Part shown: one piece after another, positions 1 through 8,032 of the stretch
Numbering within the stretch: position 1 is the first letter of the stretch
Layout of the letters: every line of letters starts with the position of its first letter
Assembly (NCBI RefSeq): GCF_021023135.1
Contig: NZ_PGFV01000010.1
Span: 1 to 64,000, forward strand
Source of the DNA: Brevibacterium sp. CCUG 69071
GTDB lineage: Bacteria; Actinomycetota; Actinomycetes; Actinomycetales; Brevibacteriaceae
DNA: 64,000 nucleotides
Reading direction: 5' to 3'
Program-made: the position numbers and the translations under genes
The notes under the pieces: generated by a model
Seen by the model: the letters and a program-made list of their open reading frames with translations, nothing else
What the model was told of the DNA's origin: nothing
Databases searched by the model: none

Positions 1-30
1 GCCCAGCACCCTCGCGCGAGGGTGCTGGGC
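1..30. terminator. Perfect 30-bp palindrome, probable terminator after aceB
   Basis: The two 15-base arms are exactly complementary with no unpaired bases between them, so RNA from either strand can form a very stable GC-rich hairpin. It lies 28 bases past the stop codon of the minus-strand malate synthase gene, where a terminator is expected. There is no clear U-tract, which is common in high-GC actinobacteria. What lies to the left of the window is unknown, so it may also serve a gene there. Confidence 0.7.
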
Positions 31-58
31 CGCCGTCAGGTAGCAGTGGGGGAGAGAC

Positions 59-1669
59 TCAGGCCGCGTGGACCTCGGTGCTGGCCTTCGACACCCGGTC
101 GACGAGGTGGTCGGTGTAGGCCGGCATCGTGAGGAAGTCGGGGAAGGTCTCGCCGAGCGCGCTGGCCCGGAAGATCTCGATCGCCTCGGTGAAGTGATCG
201 GCCGGCTGACGCTCGAGCAGTGCGAGCTCCTCGCCCAGGAACCGCTCCACCATCTGGTGGGTCAGCTGCTCGCCATTGTCGAGGGTCACCCCGTGACGGA
301 TCCACTGCCAGATCTGCGAGCGCGAGATCTCCGCGGTCGACATGTCCTCGAGCTGGTTCTCCAGGGCCACATGGCCGTTGCCGCCCAGCCATTCGTTGAT
401 GTAGCCGATGGCCACGCGGATGTTGATCCGCACGCCTTCCTCGGTGACGATCGGCTCCAGGCCGGTGATGTCGAGGATGTGGTCGCTGGTCACCTGCACA
501 TCGGGGCGCTTGTTCTCCAGCTGGTGCGGCTTCGAGCCGAGAGCGGCATCGAAGACGCTCAGCGCAGCCGGCACGAGCGCCGGATCGGCGACCCAGGTGC
601 CGTCGAAGCCCTGCCAGGCTTCACGGGCCTTGTCCTCGCGCATCCGCTCGAACTCCGCGGCCACGAAGGCCTCATCGGGGTGTTCGGCCATGAGGTTGCT
701 CATGGTGCCGATCGCGTGGGCACCGCGACGGTGGCAGGTGGCGACGAGGCGGTCGGTGAAGGCCTTCATCAGCGGCAGGTCCATCCTCAGTCGCTCACGG
801 TCGGGCAGAACGAACTCGGTGGAGTGGCGCAGGTTCTTGACCACCGAGAACAGGTAGTCCCAACCGGCGGCTTCGAGTCCGGCGCAGTGCTCGCGCAGCT
901 CGAAGAGGATCTCCTCCATCTGGAACACGGCCGTGATCGTCTCGATGTGGGCGGTGGCGCGGATGGTGCCCTGCTCGATGCCCAGACGGTCCTGCGAGTA
1001 GACGAAGATCTTGTTCCACAGGCGAGCCTCGACGGAGGACTCGAGCTTGGGCAGGTAGAAGTAGGGGCCCGAGCCGCTGTCGATGAGGTGACGGGCGTTG
1101 TGGAAGAAGTACAGACCGAAGTCGACGAGCGGTCCCGAGGTGGAGAACTCCTTGCCGGCATCATCGACGTAGAGCAGGTGCTTCTCCGGCAGGTGCCAGC
1201 CGCGGGGACGCAGTCCGATGGTCGGCTGGTTGCGGTTGTTCACACCGGGCAGCTGTCCTCGGATGGCGCGGTGGAGGTTGAGCTGTCCGCCGATGACGTT
1301 GGCCCAGGTCGGGCTCGTGGCGTCTTCGAGATCGGCGAGCCACACCTTGGCCTGCGAGTTCAGCGCCGCAACCACCTCGCGTTCGGTGACCGGACCGGTC
1401 AGCTCAACGCGACGATCTTCGAGGCCGGGAGCACCGGTCGAACCGGCGACCTTCCAGCTGCGGTCGGCGCGGATGCGAGCGGTATCGGGTCGGAACCTCG
1501 GGAGGGTGCCGCCGTTCATCTCGGTTGCCCGGTTGCGGCGTGCGGTGAGCAGTGTGCCGAGGTGGCCGGCGAACTCGTCATGGAGTCCGGCGATGAAGTT
1601 CAGTGCGGGCTCCGAGAGGACAGTGTCGAAGCCGGGTTCGAGCGGTGCGTTGATCTTGATGTAAGACAT
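59..1669 (-). CDS. aceB: Malate synthase A
   Basis: Condenses glyoxylate and acetyl-CoA to malate, the second step of the glyoxylate shunt, in the cytosol. The 536-residue product has the usual length of malate synthase A. It shows the family landmarks: WLADLEDATSPTW near residue 110, LRPRGWHLPEKH near 155, PKLESSVEARLW near 207 and the ETITAVFQMEEILFELREH stretch near 245. The start is supported by GAGGAGAAG a few bases upstream. It lies 222 bases downstream of aceA on the same strand, so the two shunt genes are adjacent and co-oriented. The divergent RamB-like gene beyond aceA is the likely regulator. Confidence 0.96.
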   Translation of the reverse strand: MSYIKINAPLEPGFDTVLSEPALNFIAGLHDEFAGHLGTLLTARRNRATEMNGGTLPRFRPDTARIRADRSWKVAGSTGAPGLEDRRVELTGPVTEREVVAALNSQAKVWLADLEDATSPTWANVIGGQLNLHRAIRGQLPGVNNRNQPTIGLRPRGWHLPEKHLLYVDDAGKEFSTSGPLVDFGLYFFHNARHLIDSGSGPYFYLPKLESSVEARLWNKIFVYSQDRLGIEQGTIRATAHIETITAVFQMEEILFELREHCAGLEAAGWDYLFSVVKNLRHSTEFVLPDRERLRMDLPLMKAFTDRLVATCHRRGAHAIGTMSNLMAEHPDEAFVAAEFERMREDKAREAWQGFDGTWVADPALVPAALSVFDAALGSKPHQLENKRPDVQVTSDHILDITGLEPIVTEEGVRINIRVAIGYINEWLGGNGHVALENQLEDMSTAEISRSQIWQWIRHGVTLDNGEQLTHQMVERFLGEELALLERQPADHFTEAIEIFRASALGETFPDFLTMPAYTDHLVDRVSKASTEVHAA

Positions 1670-1731
1670 GGGCTTCTCCTCACCCGTCGTGGCGCTGTGA
1701 TTGCTGCCTGGTGTGGTGGTGCAGTGGCTGT

Positions 1732-1776
1732 GATGGTGCAGGTGGTGCAGGTGGTGCAGGTGGTGCCGGTGGTGCG
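1732..1776. repeat. 9-bp tandem repeat in the aceA-aceB gap
   Basis: Five consecutive copies of a 9-mer of the form GGTGGTGCA, with small changes in the first and the last two, occupy the 222-bp gap between aceA and aceB. They lie in the transcribed leader of aceB if the genes are co-transcribed. On the aceB mRNA the repeat is C-rich and unstructured. No function can be read from the sequence; repeat number could vary between strains by slippage. Confidence 0.75.
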
Positions 1777-1891
1777 GGAGTTTCTGGGAAGTCGTGGTGC
1801 GAATGTGACGGCGCGGACCGGCGGAGTAAACCCCGTGAAAACTCTGCCGATCCGCGCCGAATCCGTGGTGGCCCTCAGGCCGGTGCGGAAC

Positions 1892-3202
1892 TCAGTGGAA
1901 CTGAGCGGTCTCGGTGGAGCCGGCGAGCGCGGTCGTCGAGGACTCCGGGTTGAGCGCGGTCGAAACCAGGTCGAAGTAACCGGTGCCCACCTCGCGCTGG
2001 TGCCTGGTGGCCGTGTAGCCGCGTTCCTCGGCAGCGAACTCGCGCTCCTGCAGGTCGACGTAGGCCTTCATCTGTTCGCGGGCGTAACCGTGAGCCAGAT
2101 CGAACATCGAGTAGTTGAGCGCGTGGAAGCCGGCCAGGGTGATGAACTGGAACTTGTAGCCCATGGCTCCCAGCTCGCGCTGGAACTTCGCGATGGTGGC
2201 ATCGTCGAGGTGACCCCGCCAGTTGAACGACGGCGAGCAGTTGTAGGCGAGCATCTGATCCGGGTACTCGGCATGGATCGCATCGGCGAACTGCTTGGCC
2301 GCCTCGAGATCCGGTGTGGAGGTCTCCATCCACAGCATGTCGGCGTAGGGCGCAAACGACAGTCCGCGGGCGATGCCTGCTTCGATGCCGTTCGTGATCT
2401 TGTAGAAGCCCTCAGCCGTGCGCTCACCGGTGACGAAGCGCTGATCGCGCTCGTCGATGTCCGAGGTCATGAGCGTGGCCGCCTCGGCGTCGGTGCGAGC
2501 GATCACGAGGCTGGGCACGTTCTCCACGTCGGCCGCCAGGCGAGCCGCGTTGAGAGTGCGGATGTGCTGCGAGGTCGGAACGAGAACCTTGCCGCCGAGG
2601 TGGCCGCACTTCTTCTCGGAACCGAGCTGATCCTCGAAGTGCACACCGGCGGCGCCGGCAGCGATCATCGAGCGCATGAGTTCGTAGACGTTGATCGAAC
2701 CGCCGAAGCCCGCCTCGGCGTCGGCGACGATCGGAGCGAACCAGTCGTCGACCTTCTTGTTGCCTTCCGAGGACTCGATCTGGTCGGCGCGCATCAGCGC
2801 GTTGTTGATCCGACGCACGACCTGCGGCACCGAGTTGGCCGGGTAGATCGACTGATCGGGGTAGGTCTGTCCGGCGGCGTTCGCATCGGCGGCGACCTGC
2901 CAGCCCGAGAGGTAGATGGCGTTGAGGCCGGCCTTGACCTGCTCGACTGCCTGGTTGCCGGTCAGCGCGCCGAGTGCGTTGACGTACTCACCCGATTTGA
3001 TGTCGCTGGAGCTGACCTGCTTCCACAGGCGCTCGGCGCCGTGGCGGGCCAGTGTGTGCTCTTCGATCAGCGAACCGCGCAGTTTGACGACATCCTCGGG
3101 CTCGTAGTCACGAGCGACTCCCGACCAGCGGGCATTGGTGGCCCAGTCGCGGCGGATGGCTTCAGCATCGTGCAAGCTGTTCTGCGTGGTGTTCTCAGTC
3201 AT
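1892..3202 (-). CDS. aceA: Isocitrate lyase
   Basis: Cleaves isocitrate to glyoxylate and succinate, the entry step of the glyoxylate shunt needed for growth on acetate or fatty acids. The catalytic signature KKCGHLGGK sits near residue 196, and GVHFEDQ, the WMETSTP loop and YNCSPSFNW follow in the normal order. The ATG at 3202 is preferred over a start 39 bases further upstream because AGAAGGA lies at ideal distance before it; this gives 436 residues, the usual length. It is divergent from a RamB-like regulator with a 179-bp gap that carries repeated TTTCCGG sites. Confidence 0.96.
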   Translation of the reverse strand: MTENTTQNSLHDAEAIRRDWATNARWSGVARDYEPEDVVKLRGSLIEEHTLARHGAERLWKQVSSSDIKSGEYVNALGALTGNQAVEQVKAGLNAIYLSGWQVAADANAAGQTYPDQSIYPANSVPQVVRRINNALMRADQIESSEGNKKVDDWFAPIVADAEAGFGGSINVYELMRSMIAAGAAGVHFEDQLGSEKKCGHLGGKVLVPTSQHIRTLNAARLAADVENVPSLVIARTDAEAATLMTSDIDERDQRFVTGERTAEGFYKITNGIEAGIARGLSFAPYADMLWMETSTPDLEAAKQFADAIHAEYPDQMLAYNCSPSFNWRGHLDDATIAKFQRELGAMGYKFQFITLAGFHALNYSMFDLAHGYAREQMKAYVDLQEREFAAEERGYTATRHQREVGTGYFDLVSTALNPESSTTALAGSTETAQFH

Positions 3203-3272
3203 TGTCCTTCTCTCTTCCTCGTTCGGGGTTGATGAGTTCATTCTGTCGGCGCTGCAAGGGGTGTAACAGAGG

Positions 3273-3325
3273 TTTTCCGGATGAATAATCTCTGATTTTC
3301 CGGTTTCAGAAATTTCCGGATTCTG
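3273..3325. promoter_or_regulatory. Repeated TTTCCGG sites between aceA and ramB-like gene
   Basis: Within this AT-rich stretch of the divergent promoter region the heptamer TTTCCGG occurs three times on the plus strand (3274-3280, 3297-3303, 3313-3319). The last copy is flanked by a short inverted repeat, CAGAA at 3307-3311 and TTCTG at 3321-3325. The spacing is about two helical turns between the first two and 1.5 turns between the next two. I infer an operator cluster for the adjacent regulator. The sequence does not match the RamB motif I know from Corynebacterium, so the assignment is tentative. Confidence 0.4.
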
Positions 3326-3381
3326 TCATACTGGTTTCCACGAAAGTGAACCAGACCACATCGTCGACGGGAGCCGCCCTG

Positions 3382-4830
3382 ATGAGCATTGACGCCGATC
3401 TCAGCGAGAACGATCAGCAGACCGATCCATTGAGTATCGGCAGAAGAATTCGGTTTTTTCGCAAACAGCAGGGGCTGACCCTGAGTGAGCTGGGCAAGGG
3501 AGTGGGGCGTGCAGCCTCCCAGATCTCGACGATCGAGAACGGTAAGCGAGAAACTTCTGTCACCCTCCTGACCGCGATCGCCAAGGCCCTGAAGACCGAC
3601 GTGGCCGAGCTCATCGACCCCTCCCCCGTCGACGATCGGCAGGCCCTCGAACTCGAGGCCGAACGCAATCAGGCTTCCCCCATGTACTCATCTCTGGGGC
3701 TGCCGCAGGTGCGGATCAAGTCCCTGCCCTCCGATGCGCTCGAGGCGATCGTCGGCCTGCAGCGTCAGCTCTCCGAGGCCCTCGAGCGGAGGGCCGCCAC
3801 CCCCGAGGAGGCCAGGCGGGCGAACCGGGAGCTGCGGGAGAGGATGCGCGAGAAGAACAACTACTTCGCCGACCTCGAGGCCCAGGCCGCGGAGCTGCTC
3901 GACCTGGTCGGGTACGAGTCGGGCACCGTGTCCCAGCGGCAGACCGCGCTGATCGCCGAGAAGCTCGGGTTCAGCCTCCACTACGTCTCCGATCTGCCGG
4001 AGTCGACACGGTCGATCTCGGACACCGCGAACAGACGGATCTACCTGCCGAATGCCGATGCGGCCTTCGACCCCCGGTCGCACCTGCTCACGAGCATCGC
4101 CCCGCACGTCCTCGGCTACGATTCGCCTACGGACTTCGAGGACTTCCTCAAGCAGCGTGTGGGCGCGAACTACCTGACCGCGGCGATCCTGCTGCCCGAG
4201 CGCACGGCGGTGCCGATGCTCACCGAGGCAAAGAAGAAGCGCGAACTCTCCGTGGAGCATCTGCGCGATATGTTCGGCGTCGGCTACGAGACCGCCGCCC
4301 ACCGCTTCACGAACCTCGCCACCGAGCACCTCGGCCTGCCGGTCCACTTCATGAAGGTCCACAATTCCGGGACCATCCACAAGGCGTATTCGAACGACGG
4401 CCTGCCGTTCCCGACCGACCCGCTCGGCGCCGTCGAGGGCCAGTTCGCGTGCAAGCGCTTCACCTCGCGGACGGTGTTCCGAGTCGCCGACAGGTTCAGC
4501 CCCTACTACCAGTACACCGACACCCCGGAAGGCTCATACTGGTGCACCGCCAGGGTTCTGCCCGGCGGCGACTACGCCATCAGCGTCGGCGTGCCCTTCG
4601 CCCACGTGAAGTGGTTCGAAGGCCGGGAATCACCGATTCGCTCGAAGTCGGAATGCCCCGATCCTTCGTGCTGCCGGCAGGCGCCGGAGGATCTGGCCGA
4701 GAAGTGGGAGGAGAAGTCCCTGCCCTCGGCGCGGATGCACGCCTCACTCCTGGCCGCGGTTCCGCCGGGAGCGGTCCCCGGAGTCGACGACACCGAGGTC
4801 TACCAGTTCCTCGAGCGTCACTCCGGCTGA
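3382..4830 (+). CDS. ramB: RamB-like transcriptional regulator of acetate metabolism
   Basis: A DNA-binding regulator of the short-chain fatty acid regulator type. The N-terminus is an XRE helix-turn-helix (IGRRIRFFRKQQGLTLSELG, then QISTIENGKRE). A long central region related to ImmA-like metallopeptidase folds follows, and the C-terminus has the family's cysteine cluster ECPDPSCCRQ near residue 424. The length of 482 residues fits RamB. In Corynebacterium, RamB controls aceA and aceB, which are exactly the divergent neighbours here. I chose the ATG at 3382, with GGGAG in front, over an in-frame GTG at 3346 that lacks a ribosome site. Confidence 0.88.
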   Translation: MSIDADLSENDQQTDPLSIGRRIRFFRKQQGLTLSELGKGVGRAASQISTIENGKRETSVTLLTAIAKALKTDVAELIDPSPVDDRQALELEAERNQASPMYSSLGLPQVRIKSLPSDALEAIVGLQRQLSEALERRAATPEEARRANRELRERMREKNNYFADLEAQAAELLDLVGYESGTVSQRQTALIAEKLGFSLHYVSDLPESTRSISDTANRRIYLPNADAAFDPRSHLLTSIAPHVLGYDSPTDFEDFLKQRVGANYLTAAILLPERTAVPMLTEAKKKRELSVEHLRDMFGVGYETAAHRFTNLATEHLGLPVHFMKVHNSGTIHKAYSNDGLPFPTDPLGAVEGQFACKRFTSRTVFRVADRFSPYYQYTDTPEGSYWCTARVLPGGDYAISVGVPFAHVKWFEGRESPIRSKSECPDPSCCRQAPEDLAEKWEEKSLPSARMHASLLAAVPPGAVPGVDDTEVYQFLERHSG

Positions 4831-4852
4831 GTGGGCTCCGGCTGAGCCTGCC

Positions 4853-6133
4853 TCACGCCTTCGACAAGACTGGGGTGTCGGCGAGCACCTCGGCGAGGTG
4901 GACGAGCAGGAGTTCACGCCACCACAGGTATTCGTGGCCGCCGGAGAAGGTGCTGGTCCCGACGCTCAGGCCGCGGTTCGAGAACTCCGGGACCGCCTCG
5001 GCGACGGAATCCGCAATCGCCGTTTCCAGGGTTCCGTGGTCGATGAGGAATTCGGGACGAGGGTCCGCGGCGGCTCCGGCGCCGGGGACGTGGTCCCAGA
5101 TCCTCCTGCCCTGTGCGTCGGATTCCCAGAACGATGGCGACAGGCAGATTCCGCGGCATTCCTGCGGGCGGCGCAGCGCGAAGTAGGCGGCGGCCAGACC
5201 CCCGTAGGAGGCTCCGGCGATGATGCTTCGGCTCCGGGACTCCGGGGCGAGCCGGTCGACGAGCGCGAGCACCTCGTCGCAGAATCTCGGGTTCATCACC
5301 AGGTCAGAGGCCCGCACCTCGAAGGCGGAGGAATCCGAGGCGGGCTCGAGTGGCGCATGGTCGACGGCGAGCACTAACGAGGGCGGGCTGACGAGTTCGT
5401 CGACCGCGGTGAGCAGTCCGCCGTCGATGAAGGCGCGTCCGTCGAAGACGACGAGCACCGGCGCCGAGGCGGGGGCGCGCTCGGGTCGGTACGTCCAGAC
5501 TCGCCGTGGTGTGGAATCGAGGGCCTCGATCCGTTCGACCGAACCGGCCGACTCGGCATCGTCCGCTCGTTTCTCAGTCGAGACCACCCCATCGGGCGTT
5601 GCGGCCTCCTCCTCGGACGCGCCTGTATCGGCGGTCCAGATCAGCGGCCTGGCATCGGGGGCCGCGATCTCGAAGACGGGTCGACCGAACATGTCGTTGA
5701 CGATGCGCAGCCCAGTGTCCCGCGGGATGAAGGCCTCGTCGAGGGCGGCCAACCAGGTCTCCCGGTCGGCGGAGTCGATGCCGGCAGGCACGGGCATGAA
5801 GTCCAGACTGCCGCGGAAGCCACGAGGAACCCGGAGTTCGGCGACGAAGGACGATCCCTGCTCGGACTCCGTGAGAGTCATGATTCCGCCAGGAACATCC
5901 CGACGATCGGTGACGCCGTTGAGGTCGGCGAACAGCTTCCGGCGTGCAGGCTCGGACGCATCACCCGCCCCGGCGTCGGAGTCCCCCATCCCGGAAACCC
6001 CCACCGCGGAGTCCCCTATCGCGGAAACTCCCACCGCGGTGATCCCGAGTTCCGGCGGGACCAGATCGGCCGGCAAGGTCAGATGCAGAGTCCACGCTTC
6101 GCCGTCGTCGGTCCAGGTGCACAGCCCGCTCAT
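4853..6133 (-). CDS. Fes-like siderophore (enterochelin) esterase
   Basis: Predicted cytoplasmic esterase that hydrolyses an imported ferric siderophore to release iron. Residues 1 to about 200 match the N-terminal domain of Fes-type enzymes. The C-terminal half is an alpha/beta hydrolase of the esterase-D type with nucleophile motif GASYGG, a late aspartate in LIDHGTLE and the catalytic histidine in GGHEYLWWRE. An unusual linker near residues 33-55 repeats the pattern VGVS-GDS, encoded by a short imperfect DNA repeat. A dyad resembling an iron box lies about 130 bp upstream, consistent with iron repression. The substrate siderophore cannot be told from sequence. Confidence 0.85.
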   Translation of the reverse strand: MSGLCTWTDDGEAWTLHLTLPADLVPPELGITAVGVSAIGDSAVGVSGMGDSDAGAGDASEPARRKLFADLNGVTDRRDVPGGIMTLTESEQGSSFVAELRVPRGFRGSLDFMPVPAGIDSADRETWLAALDEAFIPRDTGLRIVNDMFGRPVFEIAAPDARPLIWTADTGASEEEAATPDGVVSTEKRADDAESAGSVERIEALDSTPRRVWTYRPERAPASAPVLVVFDGRAFIDGGLLTAVDELVSPPSLVLAVDHAPLEPASDSSAFEVRASDLVMNPRFCDEVLALVDRLAPESRSRSIIAGASYGGLAAAYFALRRPQECRGICLSPSFWESDAQGRRIWDHVPGAGAAADPRPEFLIDHGTLETAIADSVAEAVPEFSNRGLSVGTSTFSGGHEYLWWRELLLVHLAEVLADTPVLSKA

Positions 6134-6258
6134 CAGCCATTCACCGCCGTGTCGAGCTTCCAGGCGATCGGAGGCTCGGTCGCAAGGGAGGGAGCGGAGC
6201 GGACTCGAGCTGCGGACAGTTGGGGTAGAGACACTTTTACTCCAGGGAAATGGTTTGG

Positions 6259-6272
6259 TTAGCCTCAGCTAA
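6259..6272 (-). promoter_or_regulatory. Iron-box-like dyad upstream of the siderophore esterase
   Basis: TTAGC and GCTAA form a perfect inverted repeat with a 4-base centre, sitting in an AT-rich island. This fits the core of the DtxR/IdeR operator family, whose consensus is close to TTAGGTTAGCCTAACCTAA. It lies 126 bp upstream of the Fes-like start and matches the expected iron control of that gene. Only the inner part of the consensus is matched, so confidence is moderate. Confidence 0.55.
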
Positions 6273-6310
6273 TATAACATGTCTCTGTTCGGTCGGCCTG
6301 GGTGACGGTG

Positions 6311-6389
6311 CCAGCGGGATTCGAGGGCGCGGCTATCAGCGCCAGCGGGATTCGAGGGCGCAGTTATCAGCGCCGGGGCTCGAGGGCAC
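6311..6389. repeat. 31-bp tandem repeat at the 3' end of the FAD dehydrogenase gene
   Basis: Two almost identical 31-bp units (6311-6341 and 6342-6372) are followed by a degenerate partial third unit. The array spans the stop codon of the minus-strand FAD dehydrogenase gene at 6367, so the last codons of that gene are themselves derived from the repeat. This looks like a duplication of the gene's own 3' end into the intergenic space. Confidence 0.75.
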
Positions 6390-7995
6390 GGTCGACGACG
6401 TCCTCAGCGATGGCCAGCGCCGAGGTGGCACCCCACCGAGGGATGCTCCTGACCATGGTCAGCCTCCCGCGCTTGTCTTCGCGCACCTCATTGATCAGCT
6501 CTCCTTCGGCGCTCATCGCTTGGGCTCTGACTCCGCGCGGTCCGGCGGCGACGCTGTCTGCGTCGAGGGCCGGCACGAACTTCTGCAGTCTCTCGAGGAA
6601 GGCGGATCTGCTGACGACCGGCCGGGCGCCCCGGGCTGCGGTCTTCGCGGTCTGGGCCGCGAACTTCCAGAAGCCCTTGAACTTCACGGTCGAGCCCACG
6701 TCGCCGAGGTCGAATCCGCGCTTCTCGTACTTCTCACGCCCGAAGGCGACAAAGGTGTTCGGACCGAGCATGAGCGAACCGTTCACACCTCGGACCAGCG
6801 CGGCGTCTGCAAACGGGGCGGAGGGATCGGGCACGGAGCCGACGATTCCTCGGACCACCTCGGTGTCGGCCTCATCGACGATGTAGACGTCGCTGGTGAA
6901 CGGGACGATCCGGGGTTCGGCGCTGAGCCCAGCAGCCTCGGCCAGACGGTCGGCCTGGAGTCCGGCGCAGGTGATGACGAGGTCGAAGGTGCCCAGGGTG
7001 CGCTCCTGGTGGTCCGAGTTCTCGGCGCGGCCAGCCCTCTCGGTGTGCTCAGAATCCTCGGTGCGATCCCCATTCACGGTACGGCCGGAATCCTCGGCGC
7101 GATTCGGCGAATCCGTGGGTGCCGAAGTGCCTCCTCTGCCTGACCAGGTGTTCGATAGCTTCTCGGTGAGGTTCTCGACGGTATCCTCGACCTGCTTGAA
7201 CCAGTCCTGGCCGCCGAAGCGGCTGCGCAGCTCATCGCCGAAGTCGACGACCGGGCCGGAGGCGTCATCGCCCCGGTAAGTGCGCGGCACCTCATGGACC
7301 TGCTCGTCGATGTCGTCGTCCCGATCCTCGCGGGTGCCTTCATCTTTGCCGCCGCTGACCCCGCTGACCCCGTCGCCGTCGCCTGTTTCCGCACAGTGAT
7401 CCTGACCGCCGCCGACCTCCGATGTACTCCGTCCGCGCAGCCGCACTTCGTTGCTCATCACGTCGAAACCGGTGACTTCGGTGTCGAAGACGAAGGCGCC
7501 CCCGGCCGCGATCACATCGGAGGCGAGCGCCTCGGTCAGCGCAGCGAAGTCGGTCACCGCGGTGTGCGGGGAGTAGAGGCCGAGCACTCCCCTGGCATTC
7601 GGTTCGATCTCGCGCAGCTCGCCGCGCTCAAGCAGCCTGACCCCGGGGATCTCGTTCTTCTCGGCGGCGGTGAAGAGCTCCTCAAGACGGTCCGCCTCAT
7701 CGGTGGTCTGCGCGACGAGGAGCTGCCCGCACTCTCGGTAGGGAATGCCGCGTCCGCTGACGAACGGAACCAGGAGCTCCACGCCACGGCGGGCGAGCTT
7801 GGCCTCCTTCGATCCGGCCGCCTCAGCGAGTCCGGAATCGACGATCCCGGAGGTGTGCCCGCTCTGATGCGCGGCGACGCGGTCGGCCTTGTCGAACACG
7901 GTGACCTCGGCATCGGGGAGGCGGTCGGTCAGCTCCCGGGCGATGGCGACGCCGAGGATGCCGGCACCGACCACGGCCACTCGTGAAATACTCAT
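6367..7995 (-). CDS. LhgO-like FAD-dependent oxidoreductase with a disordered insertion
   Basis: A DAO-fold flavoprotein closest in layout to L-2-hydroxyglutarate dehydrogenase/oxidase. It has the Rossmann motif VVGAGILGVAIA at the N-terminus and QSGHTSGIVDSGL near residue 45, the region that holds FAD and substrate in LhgO. GVRAQ, typical of the family's C-terminal part, is near the end. Start at 7995 is chosen because the FAD motif follows directly; upstream residues look non-coding. At about residues 205-325 there is an extra acidic, Ser/Asp/Glu/Arg-rich segment not found in usual LhgO (about 400 residues), raising the length to 542. It is divergent from the methyltransferase gene, 37 bp away. 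Confidence 0.8.
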   Translation of the reverse strand: MSISRVAVVGAGILGVAIARELTDRLPDAEVTVFDKADRVAAHQSGHTSGIVDSGLAEAAGSKEAKLARRGVELLVPFVSGRGIPYRECGQLLVAQTTDEADRLEELFTAAEKNEIPGVRLLERGELREIEPNARGVLGLYSPHTAVTDFAALTEALASDVIAAGGAFVFDTEVTGFDVMSNEVRLRGRSTSEVGGGQDHCAETGDGDGVSGVSGGKDEGTREDRDDDIDEQVHEVPRTYRGDDASGPVVDFGDELRSRFGGQDWFKQVEDTVENLTEKLSNTWSGRGGTSAPTDSPNRAEDSGRTVNGDRTEDSEHTERAGRAENSDHQERTLGTFDLVITCAGLQADRLAEAAGLSAEPRIVPFTSDVYIVDEADTEVVRGIVGSVPDPSAPFADAALVRGVNGSLMLGPNTFVAFGREKYEKRGFDLGDVGSTVKFKGFWKFAAQTAKTAARGARPVVSRSAFLERLQKFVPALDADSVAAGPRGVRAQAMSAEGELINEVREDKRGRLTMVRSIPRWGATSALAIAEDVVDRALEPRR

Positions 7996-8032
7996 ACAGC
8001 AATCTTTGCACCGATCACCGTGAAGGAGAAGG

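Noticed and set aside
1732..1776. Possible CRISPR-like array
   Set aside because: Units are 9 bp, contiguous and without spacers; no cas genes are present.
68..3232. A 1054-codon open frame on the plus strand opposite aceB and aceA
   Set aside because: It mirrors two well-conserved enzymes in an antisense frame. Long antisense frames are common in GC-rich DNA; the translation is Arg/Gly/Val-rich with no domain.
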